Source of the DNA: Crambe crambe
Lineage: Eukaryota > Porifera > Demospongiae > Poecilosclerida > Crambeidae
Assembly (NCBI GenBank): GCA_963924555.1
Contig: OZ004593.1
Location: 372,001 to 436,000 of the forward strand
Length of the DNA: 64,000 nucleotides
Reading direction: 5' to 3'
Shown: one piece after another, positions 51,596-62,442 of the stretch
Numbering within the stretch: the stretch's first letter is position 1
Layout of the letters: the number at the start of each line of letters is the position of its first letter
The notes under the pieces: generated by a model
Told to the model about the DNA's origin: nothing
The model's input: the letters and a program-made list of their open reading frames with translations, nothing else
Databases searched by the model: none
Made by a program: the position numbers and the translations under genes

Positions 51596-54569
51596 ATGAG
51601 TCAATGTCCTAAGGGAAGTAATGAACCCAAGAAGGAGTGGAAGTGGAAGTTAGAAAGCCTTCAGAGTCAGCACAAGAAGGAAATAATCCAGCAGCAACAA
51701 GAACACCTGGAACAGCTCCGACTCATGCAAGGACTCTTACTACAGGAGATTGCAGTCAATATAAGCATGAATGGAACTCAGGTTTTAGCAGAGGTCACCA
51801 GTGAGGGGAAACGGGGAAATTCACCTTCATCCTCCTCTGAGAGGTCTGAAGAAGAGGTGAATAAAAGCACCACCTTTGTCTTGAACAAACCAAATCCTTG
51901 GGAATGTGAGAGCACAGATTCGGAGGATATGAAGGAAGAGGGTAAGATTGTTTCATCTCCAAGATATTCTACTACAAGTGGATTACATCCTCCTTCACCA
52001 AAGAGTGTACCAAGCAAGGTGTTAACCAAGAGAGAACTTACTTTGAATACTTCCCAAGATAAGGGTGGAGGCTTGCCCACTCCTTCACAAATTACAAAAG
52101 ATTTATCTAAATCATCTGAACCAGCAGACGTGGAAGTTGTTCCTCTAAGCACTGGTGATCTTGAATCTGTAATGAATGTAGCCACCTCTACCAATCAAAG
52201 CACTGCATGTCCTTCCACCCCTCCACTCACACCCAAACGAGCCTGGTCAAGTCCCACCCATCATCCCTCCCACCTCCTTCCCCCTTCTCCACTGAGTATT
52301 GCCTCCCAAACCTCCTCCTTAGGGGGATACCGCCCATCCCAATCCATCTCCCTGGATCACTCAGAATTACGAGACAGCTTCACCATGAGATCAGTAGAGG
52401 AATCAAGGGCTGCCCTTTTGAAGAGACATGCCAAGCAAATGAACGATCTGAAGCAATATTATGAATCCGAGATCAAAAGTTTGGTGGATAAACTGAGAGA
52501 GACAAGACAAGGATATGACTCAACATTGAGTTCACCTGTTAGAAGGAGTCTTGACTTTGGGAGCAAGCAGGGAACACCTACTAAATCTTCTCCTAATATT
52601 CTGAATCCATCCAGAAATGTAATTGCCGGAAAGAGTCTGAGGGAAGTAGTGGAGGACACCTCCCTTGCAAAGATGTTGAAGTCTGAGAATTTGAAGCTGG
52701 AAACAGAGTGTTCTAGATTGCATCAACTCCTGGAAGACACCAACAGGTAGGTGATCAAGTGTACAGTTTATAGCCATAAAAAAGGATTTTTGTGTGCAGG
52801 CAGTGTCATATATTGATTGATCAGGAGAAGCGAGCACAGAATCATGCTGTAAGTCTGTCTGTGTGCATGTACAGATTGAATCTACCAGTGTATAATTGTT
52901 GCCTAGAAATAAGAATAAGGGTCACTATCCATTGTGTTACTCCCTTTGTGCAGCTTGAGTGGCAGAGACGGTGTGAGTCCTCGGAGAAAATAATTGAAGT
53001 GTTACAAGACAGGCTGGAGAGTGCTAGGAGGCAGCTCCAAGATCAGGACGTCCTGAAGGAACAGTTGCAAACTGAGCTAAAAATTGTGGCAGAGGAACTC
53101 CAAATCATTAGAACACAAAGAGAGCAGGATCTAGAGAAAATTGACAAAGTATAGAGTTGTTATGATTGTGTGTTTTTTCTATCTCCTTTTCTTTTCTTTT
53201 AGCTTTATCATGAGTTCCAAATTCTTCAGTTGGAGAATGATGAACTTAATGAAAAGAACAATAGCCACAAGGCAGAATTGGACAAGAGTGATCTTGAACT
53301 AGCATCGTTGAGAGCAGCTGCTGAGAAGCATGAAATGATAGAGGCACATTATAAGAGGTTAGTTTGTTCCCAGTGGTTCTTATGATGATTTATGTGTGGT
53401 GGTTGGAGTGCAGCACTATCCAGTGTCTTGAGGACGAGAGGAGACATTTGGAACATGTCAGGAACAGACTGCACTCCATGGGCACTCACTACGAGTTAGG
53501 GTATGTCCATATAAGGAATGTTTATCGGTACAATTACAGAGAATAGTACTTTCTAAGGACTTACAACAGTCAAAGTGAATGGCATGGTTCCAAATCTCCC
53601 AGCTCCAAACATCACCGATCCCCCGAGCACTCCCCATATCAAATTCGCTCCCCTTCCACTGGAGGACCAGTGCAGGACAAGGACCAGCCTCCTATAGAGG
53701 TAACCCCTGTCGCTAGACATCTGACAAGGAAGAAATGGCTTGAACCCAGTGATCCTGGCCTATTTGGAAGTACCCCAACCAAACCCAACACTGGTGAACA
53801 GAGTAGAGATGTGCCATCGTCAAGTGTGTCCAAATCTCCTGGTATGTACGATTCTTCATTTCTACCTTATAATCAAGCATGTTTATACTTCCTGTACTGT
53901 AGCTCGTGTGCCATCTGAAGATAGGTTCCCTGGTATTAAAGTCACTTATAGCCCAAGAAAAAGAGGCAAGAATGAAGTGGGTGCTTCCCTCAAGAAAGAC
54001 CTTGACAGTGCACAGGTCGATGAGCTTGCTAACTCAGTGCTGAAGGCTATCAAAGAAGGGAGGATCACAGCTGGTCCTATGGAAAGGGGGAAGAAAGTGG
54101 TGGAAGTGGTGAGTGATTAATTGAGGTGACTTGTATGAAAATTAATGTTGGTGAATTGGATTACTTTCAGAATGTAGATGATCGGGTCAAGAGACATTTG
54201 GAAGTTGTTACAGAGGCTGAACAGAAACTTGTTCAACTGCAGTCTGAAAAGGAGAAGGTAGTACTGTAATCCAACAACTTGTCTATAGGTCTAAGTTACC
54301 ATTTGAGTTATAACTAGTTTGGCATGGAGCATTTCTCTATGAATTATGTTTTACAGCTTCAATCAGCCCTACAGAGGACACCAAAGGCAGGAGGGAGAGT
54401 GGACCGGGTATCCAAACAGATGCAGGTCCGTCTTCTTTTTTTACTACTACTTGTCTGATAATTATGGTAATTTTTTTAGCTCGACAAGGAGAGAAGGTTG
54501 GAAGAAGTGGTGCAGGAGATAGGTTCTGTGCGTATGATCCTCAGAAAGCATCATGCTCTCAGAAAATAA
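51596..54569 (+). CDS. MPHOSPH9: MPHOSPH9-like centriolar coiled-coil protein
   Basis: About ten exons; exon 1 (51596-52746) holds 384 codons. An N-terminal helix (KLESLQSQHKKEIIQQQQEHLEQL) is followed by a long Ser/Thr/Pro-rich linker with CDK-like SP/TP sites, then coiled coil from ALLKRHAKQMNDLKQYYESE onward, through RRCESSEKIIEVLQDRLESA and LQLENDELNEKNNSH, a second disordered part (about 53545-53840), and a closing helix. The end, LQSALQRTPKAGGRVDRV...LDKERRLEEVVQEIGSVRMILRKHHALR, closely resembles the conserved MPHOSPH9 C-terminus as I recall it (AGGR.....LD......I..ELGS.RM.LK..H.LR). In vertebrates this protein recruits CP110-CEP97 to mother centrioles and restrains ciliogenesis. The stop codon lies inside an AATAAA. 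Confidence 0.72.
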
Positions 54570-54723
54570 AGCATTTCAAGTTGACTGGGAATCTGTACCA
54601 ACCAACACAACCTGCTATTGACCTAAGATTGTGTTATTAATCATAATTGTCTCTATGATATGATGATATGCTCACTGTTAAAGTGGCATAGCATGAGGTT
54701 ATTTCTATGGATGGTTGAAGGAG

Positions 54724-55428
54724 TCAGTCAGCAAGGGGGTTAGCATGAATTGTTACTCTTCTCAATCTGATGTCTGTGGTGGGTCTAAATGTCTTCTCAT
54801 GGACTGGAACCTTCTCCAGATCATCCAATGTCTCCCAGCCATCTATCACTCTGCAAGTACATCGTATTGTGCCAAAGTCAGGGGTTTATGGTCTACAGGC
54901 ATCATTTACCTGCCAATGATAGTGTATTTCATGTCAAGATGAGGCTGTTTGGAGTAAATTATGAAGAATTGGGAGCCATTAGTATCAGGCCCACTGTTTG
55001 CCATGGAAACCACTCCACGACCAGTATGCTGCATTGTTACACATCATAATAACATGACAAGACACAAAACATACCTGATACCTTCAGTGTTTCATGGAAT
55101 TCATCCTCAAATTTCTTCTCCCAAATGCTATTTCCTCCTTTTCCTGTGCCTGTCGGGTCTCCAGTCTGCACCATGAAATCCTTGATGTTGCGGTGAATCA
55201 GGTTATCATTGTAGTAGTTGCTGGCACACAATGCAAGAAAATTCTGGAAGAACCAGTATAACAATGTCATTTTAAAAGACTGTGCAAATTTACAAGTTAC
55301 CTCGCATGCTTTGTGAACTTTATCACAATATAGCTCTAACTTGATGTCCCCCAGGTCTGTGTGCAGAGTAACTGACTGAAGAGAGAAAATGAAACGTTTA
55401 TTGAATGAATATGGAATCAACTCACCAT
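54724..55428 (-). CDS. PPIL3: Cyclophilin PPIL3, spliceosomal peptidyl-prolyl isomerase
   Basis: Coding exon 1 is only the ATG (55428-55426), followed at once by a donor (ATG|GTGAGT). The next exons read [39 protein letters not shown] plus [39 protein letters not shown] plus [13 protein letters not shown], and [19 protein letters not shown] ending in TIHANPLAD. The M-SVTLHTD junction matches the known PPIL3 N-terminus exactly. Catalytic-site features ([18 protein letters not shown]) are present. PPIL3 is a small nuclear cyclophilin of the spliceosome. Head-to-head with the membrane-protein gene (122 bp between ATGs). Confidence 0.95.
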
Positions 55429-55466
55429 TTTAAACACCTTAGTGTACGGTACGGGTCGTCATTTAT

Positions 55467-55537
55467 GCCCCGCCCCTAAGAAGGATCTTCATCCTAGCCC
55501 CGCCCCATACGGATCAGCCCCACCCCTCAGAAGGTAA
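55467..55537. promoter_or_regulatory. Triplicated GC box in the PPIL3 / membrane-protein promoter
   Basis: GCCCCGCCCCTAAGAAGG, then GCCCCGCCCCATACGGATCA, then GCCCCACCCCTCAGAAGG, head to tail between the divergent start codons. GC boxes (CCGCCCC) are Sp/KLF-type sites. Confidence 0.55.
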
Positions 55538-55550
55538 ATAAAAATCTGAC

Positions 55551-58500
55551 ATGGCTATTTTTCATGTCTACTCTCCTCGTCTAGTACTGGTAGTACTAGT
55601 GGTCCTCGGTGCAGGGCTGGGAGTATCAACTGATAAACTCACTGACATTGGATCCGCCCGGCCAGTGGAAGAATATCTGAAGAAAGCTGAATCCCTTGGC
55701 ATCATCAATGCCCACCAGTTGCTCAAGTTGAGAGAACTGGCACAGATTCACTTCATGAACCCTGACCCTGACTCAGAGAGAGCAGGAGGAAGAGATCCAA
55801 TTGTGAAAAATGAACCTGATGAGAGAACGAGTGTGTTTCTTCATGTGTACAACCACTTGACACTACTGAATGTGCTGTATCTCAGTGGAGCCGTCATCAT
55901 CATGGGTGCTTACACCTTCTTCATGACCCTTGCTGTTGAGAAGTGTAACTACAGCAGTATGGGCTTGATTATGTTGGTTCAAGTGGCAGTGCTTGGCTGT
56001 CTTGGAGTGGTATCATGGGGCTCTGTATCTTTTGTGTATGTCGGAGGAATGTAAGTATAGGTGTCCTGTAGGTCTTGTAAGTGTCCTGTAGGCCTTGTTT
56101 TACAGCTTGAATGTAAACCACACCCCCTAGCTGGTGATCATTATTAATCTACTCTATACAGTACCTACAACTTTCTTAATTCATAACCAAATTTCAAACA
56201 CCAACTTGTAGGTTGGGTGATTGGATGTTTTAATTTGGTCAAAACATTAATAATAATAAATTTCATGCAGCACCACAAAAATTAGTCCCCCACAAATTAT
56301 TTCCTATACATGTATAATAATGAGTTATAATCAATCTTTCTTTCTTTCTTTGTCAGATTGTGCACACTCAGCACTAGCATGGTCCCGTTCACTGTTTACA
56401 ATATCCAGCGAGCTTTGGGGGTGTGGCCAAAGGAAGACCCTGGGGTGTTCGTAGGGTTCACTCAATGGATACGCTCTGGGTGGATCATCATGGAGATAAC
56501 AACAGTAGTTATGGGTGTGGCATATCTGAGCATGGTTCGTTTTCCATTCCTCCTCTTCCCGATATCTTTCTCCCTCTGGTACCTCTCCATGGACCTGGCT
56601 CCTCTTGTCCCAGGCTGGAGAATATCGTCATACACAACCATAAGAATCAGAATTTCCATAGCAATGGGCATAGCAATAATGCTTCTGGGATACACCTCTG
56701 AGACAGTTCTCGGATCCAATCCAGATCTTGGATTCTGGCTGTATTTCTTTGGTTTACTGACGTTTTGCGTTGCCCTCAATTTTGATTTCCCTTCATCTGA
56801 TCTTTATGGCTCTCTCTTCTTGCTGGTGAATATGGGGCTGGTTCTTATTGGTAGTCACCTGAATCGCACCACTTTCCACGTGTTTGGGACACTTGGGGTC
56901 ATTGAGTATGTCGTCGGCATATATTCCATGCGTATAAAAACATCTGACTCGATTGTTTTGTGGTTGCTTAAAGCACTGGTAGCAGCTTCTTTGTTTTCTC
57001 AAGCCGTTAGCCGTCATGGTAACATCGAGGTGCTAGGTGGAATAGTTTGTGTATTGGCTTTCAACTTCAACTTTATCCATTTCATCACGTCCAGTGAATT
57101 CTACTCTCTACTACTCCTCACTGCAAATCTGGGTTTTGTAAGTACTTCGAGCTTGTTCTCCCAATCACTTGACCTTTGGCTCTTTATTCTGCCCAATATT
57201 CAATACCTTTTTGGTCTCCTCACCTCATTAATGGTGATCCTATTCCATGCGAAGATTGCAGTGAAATATTTAAAAACAATTCCCACTGGTCTTGAAGCAC
57301 ATTCTTTTCTCCTCTACAGATTTTTCTCCTCTGTTGCTTTAGCATTTGTATTTGTGTTCCTACGACAACCACACTTGGCCTGGATTGGTGCTTTAGGGAT
57401 AACAATGGCACCACTTTGTTATTCTCAGCCATCATTTAATAACAACACTCACCAACAATACAAGCGTATCCACAGGACCATAACATTTATCGGTCTCTTA
57501 TTCAGTGTCTCATTCTCAATTTTCCTTGACTCTAACATCTTATACTTGATATCATGTGTGGTCCTACTCATCACAACCACTAGTCTTTTATCTGACTTGA
57601 AAATCCAAGGTTGTGCATTTGCTGTGCTCCTCGTGCTAGCATCGATCCCACTTAACTCAAAGTTCCTCATCACCATAGGAGCCCTATACATCATTAGTTA
57701 TCTCACTCATTTGGCGTACAATACCTTCCGAGACTCCCTCATGTTCCCATTGGTGCTCATTGGTCTTGGAGCTGTCATGATAGCCAGTGCTGTTCAATAC
57801 CAGCAATTTGAATCTGACATTCATGCTGGATTTGACAGCATAATCCCCCATACACTTAAAGCTCTACTCTTGAGGAACATCCATTCATTTTGGAAGGAGG
57901 GAAGTGTCACTGATTGGATATCTTTTATCTCAAAGACTCGATTTTCTATGGCTAGTTTCATGCAGCTGCCATTTTGTTGGGTTTTGTGGCCTGGAGCTAT
58001 GATGTATGCTTTGGTAGCAGGACCTGCTCCTTATGTGGCCTATTTTTGTGTCCTCTGTATCCTGCTGGTGGTCACAATGGCTGCTGTGATGAGCTGGAGG
58101 GAGAAGATGGTGAGACACTTGGATGATCAACTTGAGGTGAGTTTACAAACTCCTCACCTGGTGGGCAGGGCAGTAGGAGAGTGGGTGGGGCAAAGGGAGA
58201 GTGGGCAGGGCAGAGGGATAGTGGGTGGAGCAAAGGGAGAGTGGGCAGGGCAGTGGGAAAGAATCCTTCCTTCGTGGTGAAGTGACTTGCCTGTATCATG
58301 TTCTCATCTTGAATTCTTACAATTCTGTTGGCATGTGTAGGTGGAGGGGATCAAGTTCTCCCTGAGCAAGAAACCAGAACACAAGGGACATGGCATTGTT
58401 ATTGAGATCAAGGGATCAAAACCCTCTCGTCTGGGGCCACCACCACACTTGGCACTGGACGTCCCACTGCACAGCTCCTTCTGGAATGCTGCTAAATTTG

Positions 58501-58777
58501 TTTATGGGGAGTTCGCCATCAGTGTGGCAAGGTGCATATCCAGGGCCTAATTTTTATAACAATGTGGGACCCCCTCAGTGCAATGTGGGACGTCCATTCT
58601 GGACCCTCAGCATGAGATGTGGGACCCTGAAACCCTAAACTGAAGGGTCCCACTGTGGAACCCTTGTGTGGACTCCCTGAACATGAATGACGTCAAGAGC
58701 ACTAGGACATACAAATAACCACAAAAATTAACAGTGGGGAGATGGTCATCAAGACGAAAGATCAAAGGGGTCAAGCT

Positions 58778-58808
<31 letters not shown>

Positions 58809-59500
58809 GGGGGGGAGGGGAGGCTAGCCTCTAACCCAGCCCCCCCCCCCAAAAAAAAGGCTGGGTTCGAGGCTAGTGTGGGGGCATGATGTATGATGTC
58901 ACATGCCTCCATTGCTTGCTAGTCCCATGTGTGGTGGTGTGAGTGAAAAGCATGGTGCAGCCCACCTGTCTACACTGGGTTTCTTCACACCCATAAAATC
59001 AATGACTTTAAGCTAATAAAATCACCAAACTCCATTTTGATTGGACCGGTATGCGATTGCTTAGACAGGTTTCACTGTAACAATGCTCAGAAACACCTTG
59101 AGGTGTCCTGATTTGAGGAAGTTAGTGGTAGAAGCACTCACCTAAAGGGAAATTGTTCCGCTGTAGTGACCATGTCTCATACATGCTTCCTCGATCTTTT
59201 CTCACCACACACAGGTCAATGTTTCTCCCATATAAACTCACCCCTCATCTGATCTCTCTGGACAACTTCTCAGAGGGCAAAAACAAATTTGCTGCCATCA
59301 TCCTCCTGGGAACAGGGCATAAAGGCTCCCATAAAATGAAGCATTCCACAGCAACCAACGCTCTGCAGAAGTTAGTCCCTCACTCTTCCATCATGCAGTG
59401 TGTAGTGATGTACAAAGACTCGTGGTACAAGCCCTGGAGTAGACTCTGCACCCAGCAAGTTGACCTGAAGGAGACCTTGGATAATTTGAGACAATCATAG
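55551..59500 (+). CDS. Unrecognised 918-residue multi-pass membrane protein
   Basis: Exons 55551-56050, 56357-58136, 58341-58531 and 59215-59500 join in frame to 918 residues. A signal-peptide-like N-terminus (LVLVVLVVLGAGLG) is followed by a short soluble helix pair (VEEYLKKAESLGIINAHQLL) and then some 16-20 hydrophobic segments between about residues 100 and 750 (YLSGAVIIMGAYTFFM, ITTVVMGVAYLSMV, GIAIMLLGYTSETVL, VLLVLASIPL and others). The C-terminal soluble domain is about 160 residues (VEGIKFSLSKKPEHKGHGIV ... CTQQVDLKETLDNLRQS). The N-terminal helix before a run of paired TMs is loosely reminiscent of bacterial DUF2157 membrane proteins, but I cannot confirm homology. Localisation and function are unknown. 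Intron 3 carries a long G-run and a hairpin. Confidence 0.8.
58155..58262. repeat. Minisatellite GGGCAGTGGGAGAGTGGGT-type
   Basis: Three to four variant units of GTGGGCAGGGCAGAGGGA / GTGGGTGGGGCAAAGGGA begin just after the exon-2 donor (58137). If the donor were read through, the frame stays open to about 58280. Confidence 0.85.
58776..58876. repeat. (TG)n, long G-run and 18-bp hairpin
   Basis: (GT)n then about 25 G (58791-58815), then an inverted repeat: CTAGCCTCTAACCCAGCC (58824-58841) against GGCTGGGTTCGAGGCTAG (58859-58876), 17 of 18 paired, with a C-run/A-run loop. In an intron of the membrane-protein gene. Confidence 0.85.
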
Positions 59501-62442
59501 CATGTATATTAGAATTTTAGTGAAAATCTGTGTAACTGTAACATTTCTACTTGTGTGAAACATAAAGTAGCATAATCTAGTCATGTCAACAAGCTGTGGT
59601 ATGATGTAACAAGGCTAGTTTTTGTCTGTAGTGTACCAGGAAGACATTTTGTACAGTATAGATGACATAAGTGTTAGCATGTTTGCAGTTCTAGCAACTA
59701 TAGTTTTGAGTAGGAGGCAGACTATATGTTTTCAAGTTGGCTCCCATTGCATTGAAAACATGCCATTATAATTTTTCATTGAGATTGATATAGTCTGGTT
59801 TCTATGGCAGCAACACTTATATCATGGACATCCTGAAATATGACTTAGATCAGCTATTATGCCCTGCATCCCCAAATTATAACTTTAGTGCTATATCCTG
59901 TATTTCTATGCCAACAAACCGAAATGGCAGGTTCTTTTTGGACCATATAGTAATTTTCCCTGGTCAGTGGACCCTTGTACTTTGGTTGAGTGGGATTAGT
60001 TCTGACTATTTGTGGTCAAGTTTCAAAGCCCAATGTTTACCCCTCGTTCTATTTGAAGATAATTGCTCTGAACTCTCTTCACAAGAACTCGCATACTTCT
60101 GGTGAGGGAACAATCACATGCCAAGACTTCAAACCACCATCTTTTTTCATGTTGTGTTACATTGATAACTCTCTCTACTCTCAATTAGATTAATGCTCAT
60201 ACCTGATTCTTTCTGTTTGTGACTGTATCTGCTAACATGAAGTGTCACACACAGTGTATAAAATAAACACTATAGGCACCACTGAGGAAGCTGTAACATG
60301 TTAAAGGTACACCATTACAGAATAAAGGGAACAGAGTGAACATTGAAGGCCACTTAGTGGGTACTTCTGGTAATCTGACCACCATTGCTTTGAAGGGGAG
60401 ATGTATAATTGGCTGTGGTTGTAGCTGTGGTCTGAGATCCATTGTGGGCACTGCCTTTTGCGTAAACACTGCACAGCAGCTTTGTAGCAAAGAAACTTCG
60501 AAAAACTCCTGCAAGATTAGAGTATTATTATCAAAGGGATAGAGACCATACCAATGCACAACTGACTACCCACAGACATTACTACTAGCAGTGTAGTGCT
60601 AATTCAATTTTCAGGATCAATATTTGTAAATATCCTATACTCAATAATCACTCCATCTTCAATTCTTCACTCCATGGAGTAGAGGATATTATGAAACTTT
60701 TCCTTCTATCTTATTTATATTGCCATTGCACCTGTTCAATTTCTATTGCAGAGGTACATAGAGTGTCAGCCAGTCATAGTCCTTCTTCTTCCTGGAGTGG
60801 GCTCATACACCAGTCCTGCTGGATAGCATATCTTCTCGGAATATATGCACTGTCTTGTGCAAATGCTGAGCATGCACAACTTATACTGTTACGCACTGAG
60901 AACCTCTGCCCTCTGCACATGGCACACACACCACCTCAATTGGAGTGTCTTGTGCCATGACGGAGAGAAGACTGCATGTCTGCTATGCTTCAGAGAGTGC
61001 AAAGTTCTTCCGAAAAGACACACTACCCAGCACGAGCTGCTGTAGGCAGACAATCAGATTCTATGGCCTGGTAAAATGGAGTCCGAATGAATGCAGTAGC
61101 TAAACTGGACCAATTTGATGATCTGCTTTTTAGTTGATAGTACATAGTCTCTATGACTGTATCATCAGTTCCCTATGCTTTTATAGCGCTTAGAATTGCT
61201 CGATCCGATCCAAGATCAATTTATCGTGCTAAATGACATGTGGAAAGAATAGCAGATGAAAGAGAGCCTTCCTTCAATGGTGGCCAGGCATAATACACAG
61301 GGAAAAGGAAGATAACTCCGTACAATAGCCAGTGGTTAAACTATTGACCCAAAGACTTCTAGGACTCAAAGGAAAAGTTAAAACCAGACGCATTTCTTTG
61401 TGGCCCAAGCTATGAGGTATACATATCAAATATCCCGTAAACCAAATTCAATATTGTTTGGTCCTCACTTGCATGCCTGGAAGTCAGGATTGAAGCTCCA
61501 TAGAGCAATGCTAGCTAGTTCCTTCAGGCTATAGTGAATGGTAACTAAGGTAGCTTATTCACAATACTACACATTCTATCAGTCAGTGGTACAATTGGTG
61601 TAGAGCTGCTGGTCATTCAACTCCAGCTTAGCTGCTACCCTACCATACCACTACTTTACAACTATCTGTATCTGGTTAACATTCGTGGAAACTTACCTTG
61701 AATCCAATGCAGTTTCTAGATGCTGCTGCACTCACTTGTGGTCAGCCCCCAGCATAATTCTGTTAGTATAGTCAACCAGCCAGCAGCTGGAAATTTCTGC
61801 CTCATTGAAATATACCTGATCAGCAATAGGCTACTTCTCAGTACTAAAATTTTATAGGGTTTCTGTTTTTATCACCAGTCCAGCCGAGACCATAAATCAT
61901 TACACTAACTTGCATCAGATTCTATTAAACCACATCAAAATTCAATATCAAGTTCACAGCTATTAAGAGTTTAGATGGATCATGGGATCCTTTTATAGAT
62001 GGTTGGCTGGCTATCAATGACATGAAAATTTATGGCAGTTGCAGCATATTTGTGGAAACATTTATGACGGGAGCTGGCTATGCCATGCTAGCATGCAAGT
62101 CATGGAACCTGAACCAAAACAAGCTGAACAGTTGAAGACAGCGGTCACAGGATGCCTGGCATAACAGAGATTACTCAGGAGTATCATGTGTGCATAACTG
62201 TGGAATTAACCACATCCAGCAAGAGATCGAGAAGGGAAGTATCGCCATTAAGAGTTAAAAAATAGAAGAAATCTGAGCAGGTTAAACAAAAAAGGATTTC
62301 TATATTTGGACAAAAAGACCAACCTCTGTGAACTTTAAAGGAATGACAGGGTGCCAAGAATTTAACATGATATTCAGGAAAGAGTGTATTATTTTTTATC
62401 AGTGCTTGATTGTGAAAATGATGCAGCAGTTTCTGATTTCTG
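59501..62442. other. About 2.9-kb tail-to-tail spacer, no recognised gene
   Basis: 3' UTRs of the membrane-protein gene and ERAL1 are expected here. Short ORFs (59824-60105, 60245-60560, 60691-60960) show no family resemblance and no splice-linked partners. AT-rich, with no repeats of note. Confidence 0.5.

Noticed and set aside
59824-60960. Several ORFs of 67-104 codons downstream of the membrane-protein gene
   Set aside because: No homology, no consistent strand or splice linkage; likely 3' UTR and spacer.
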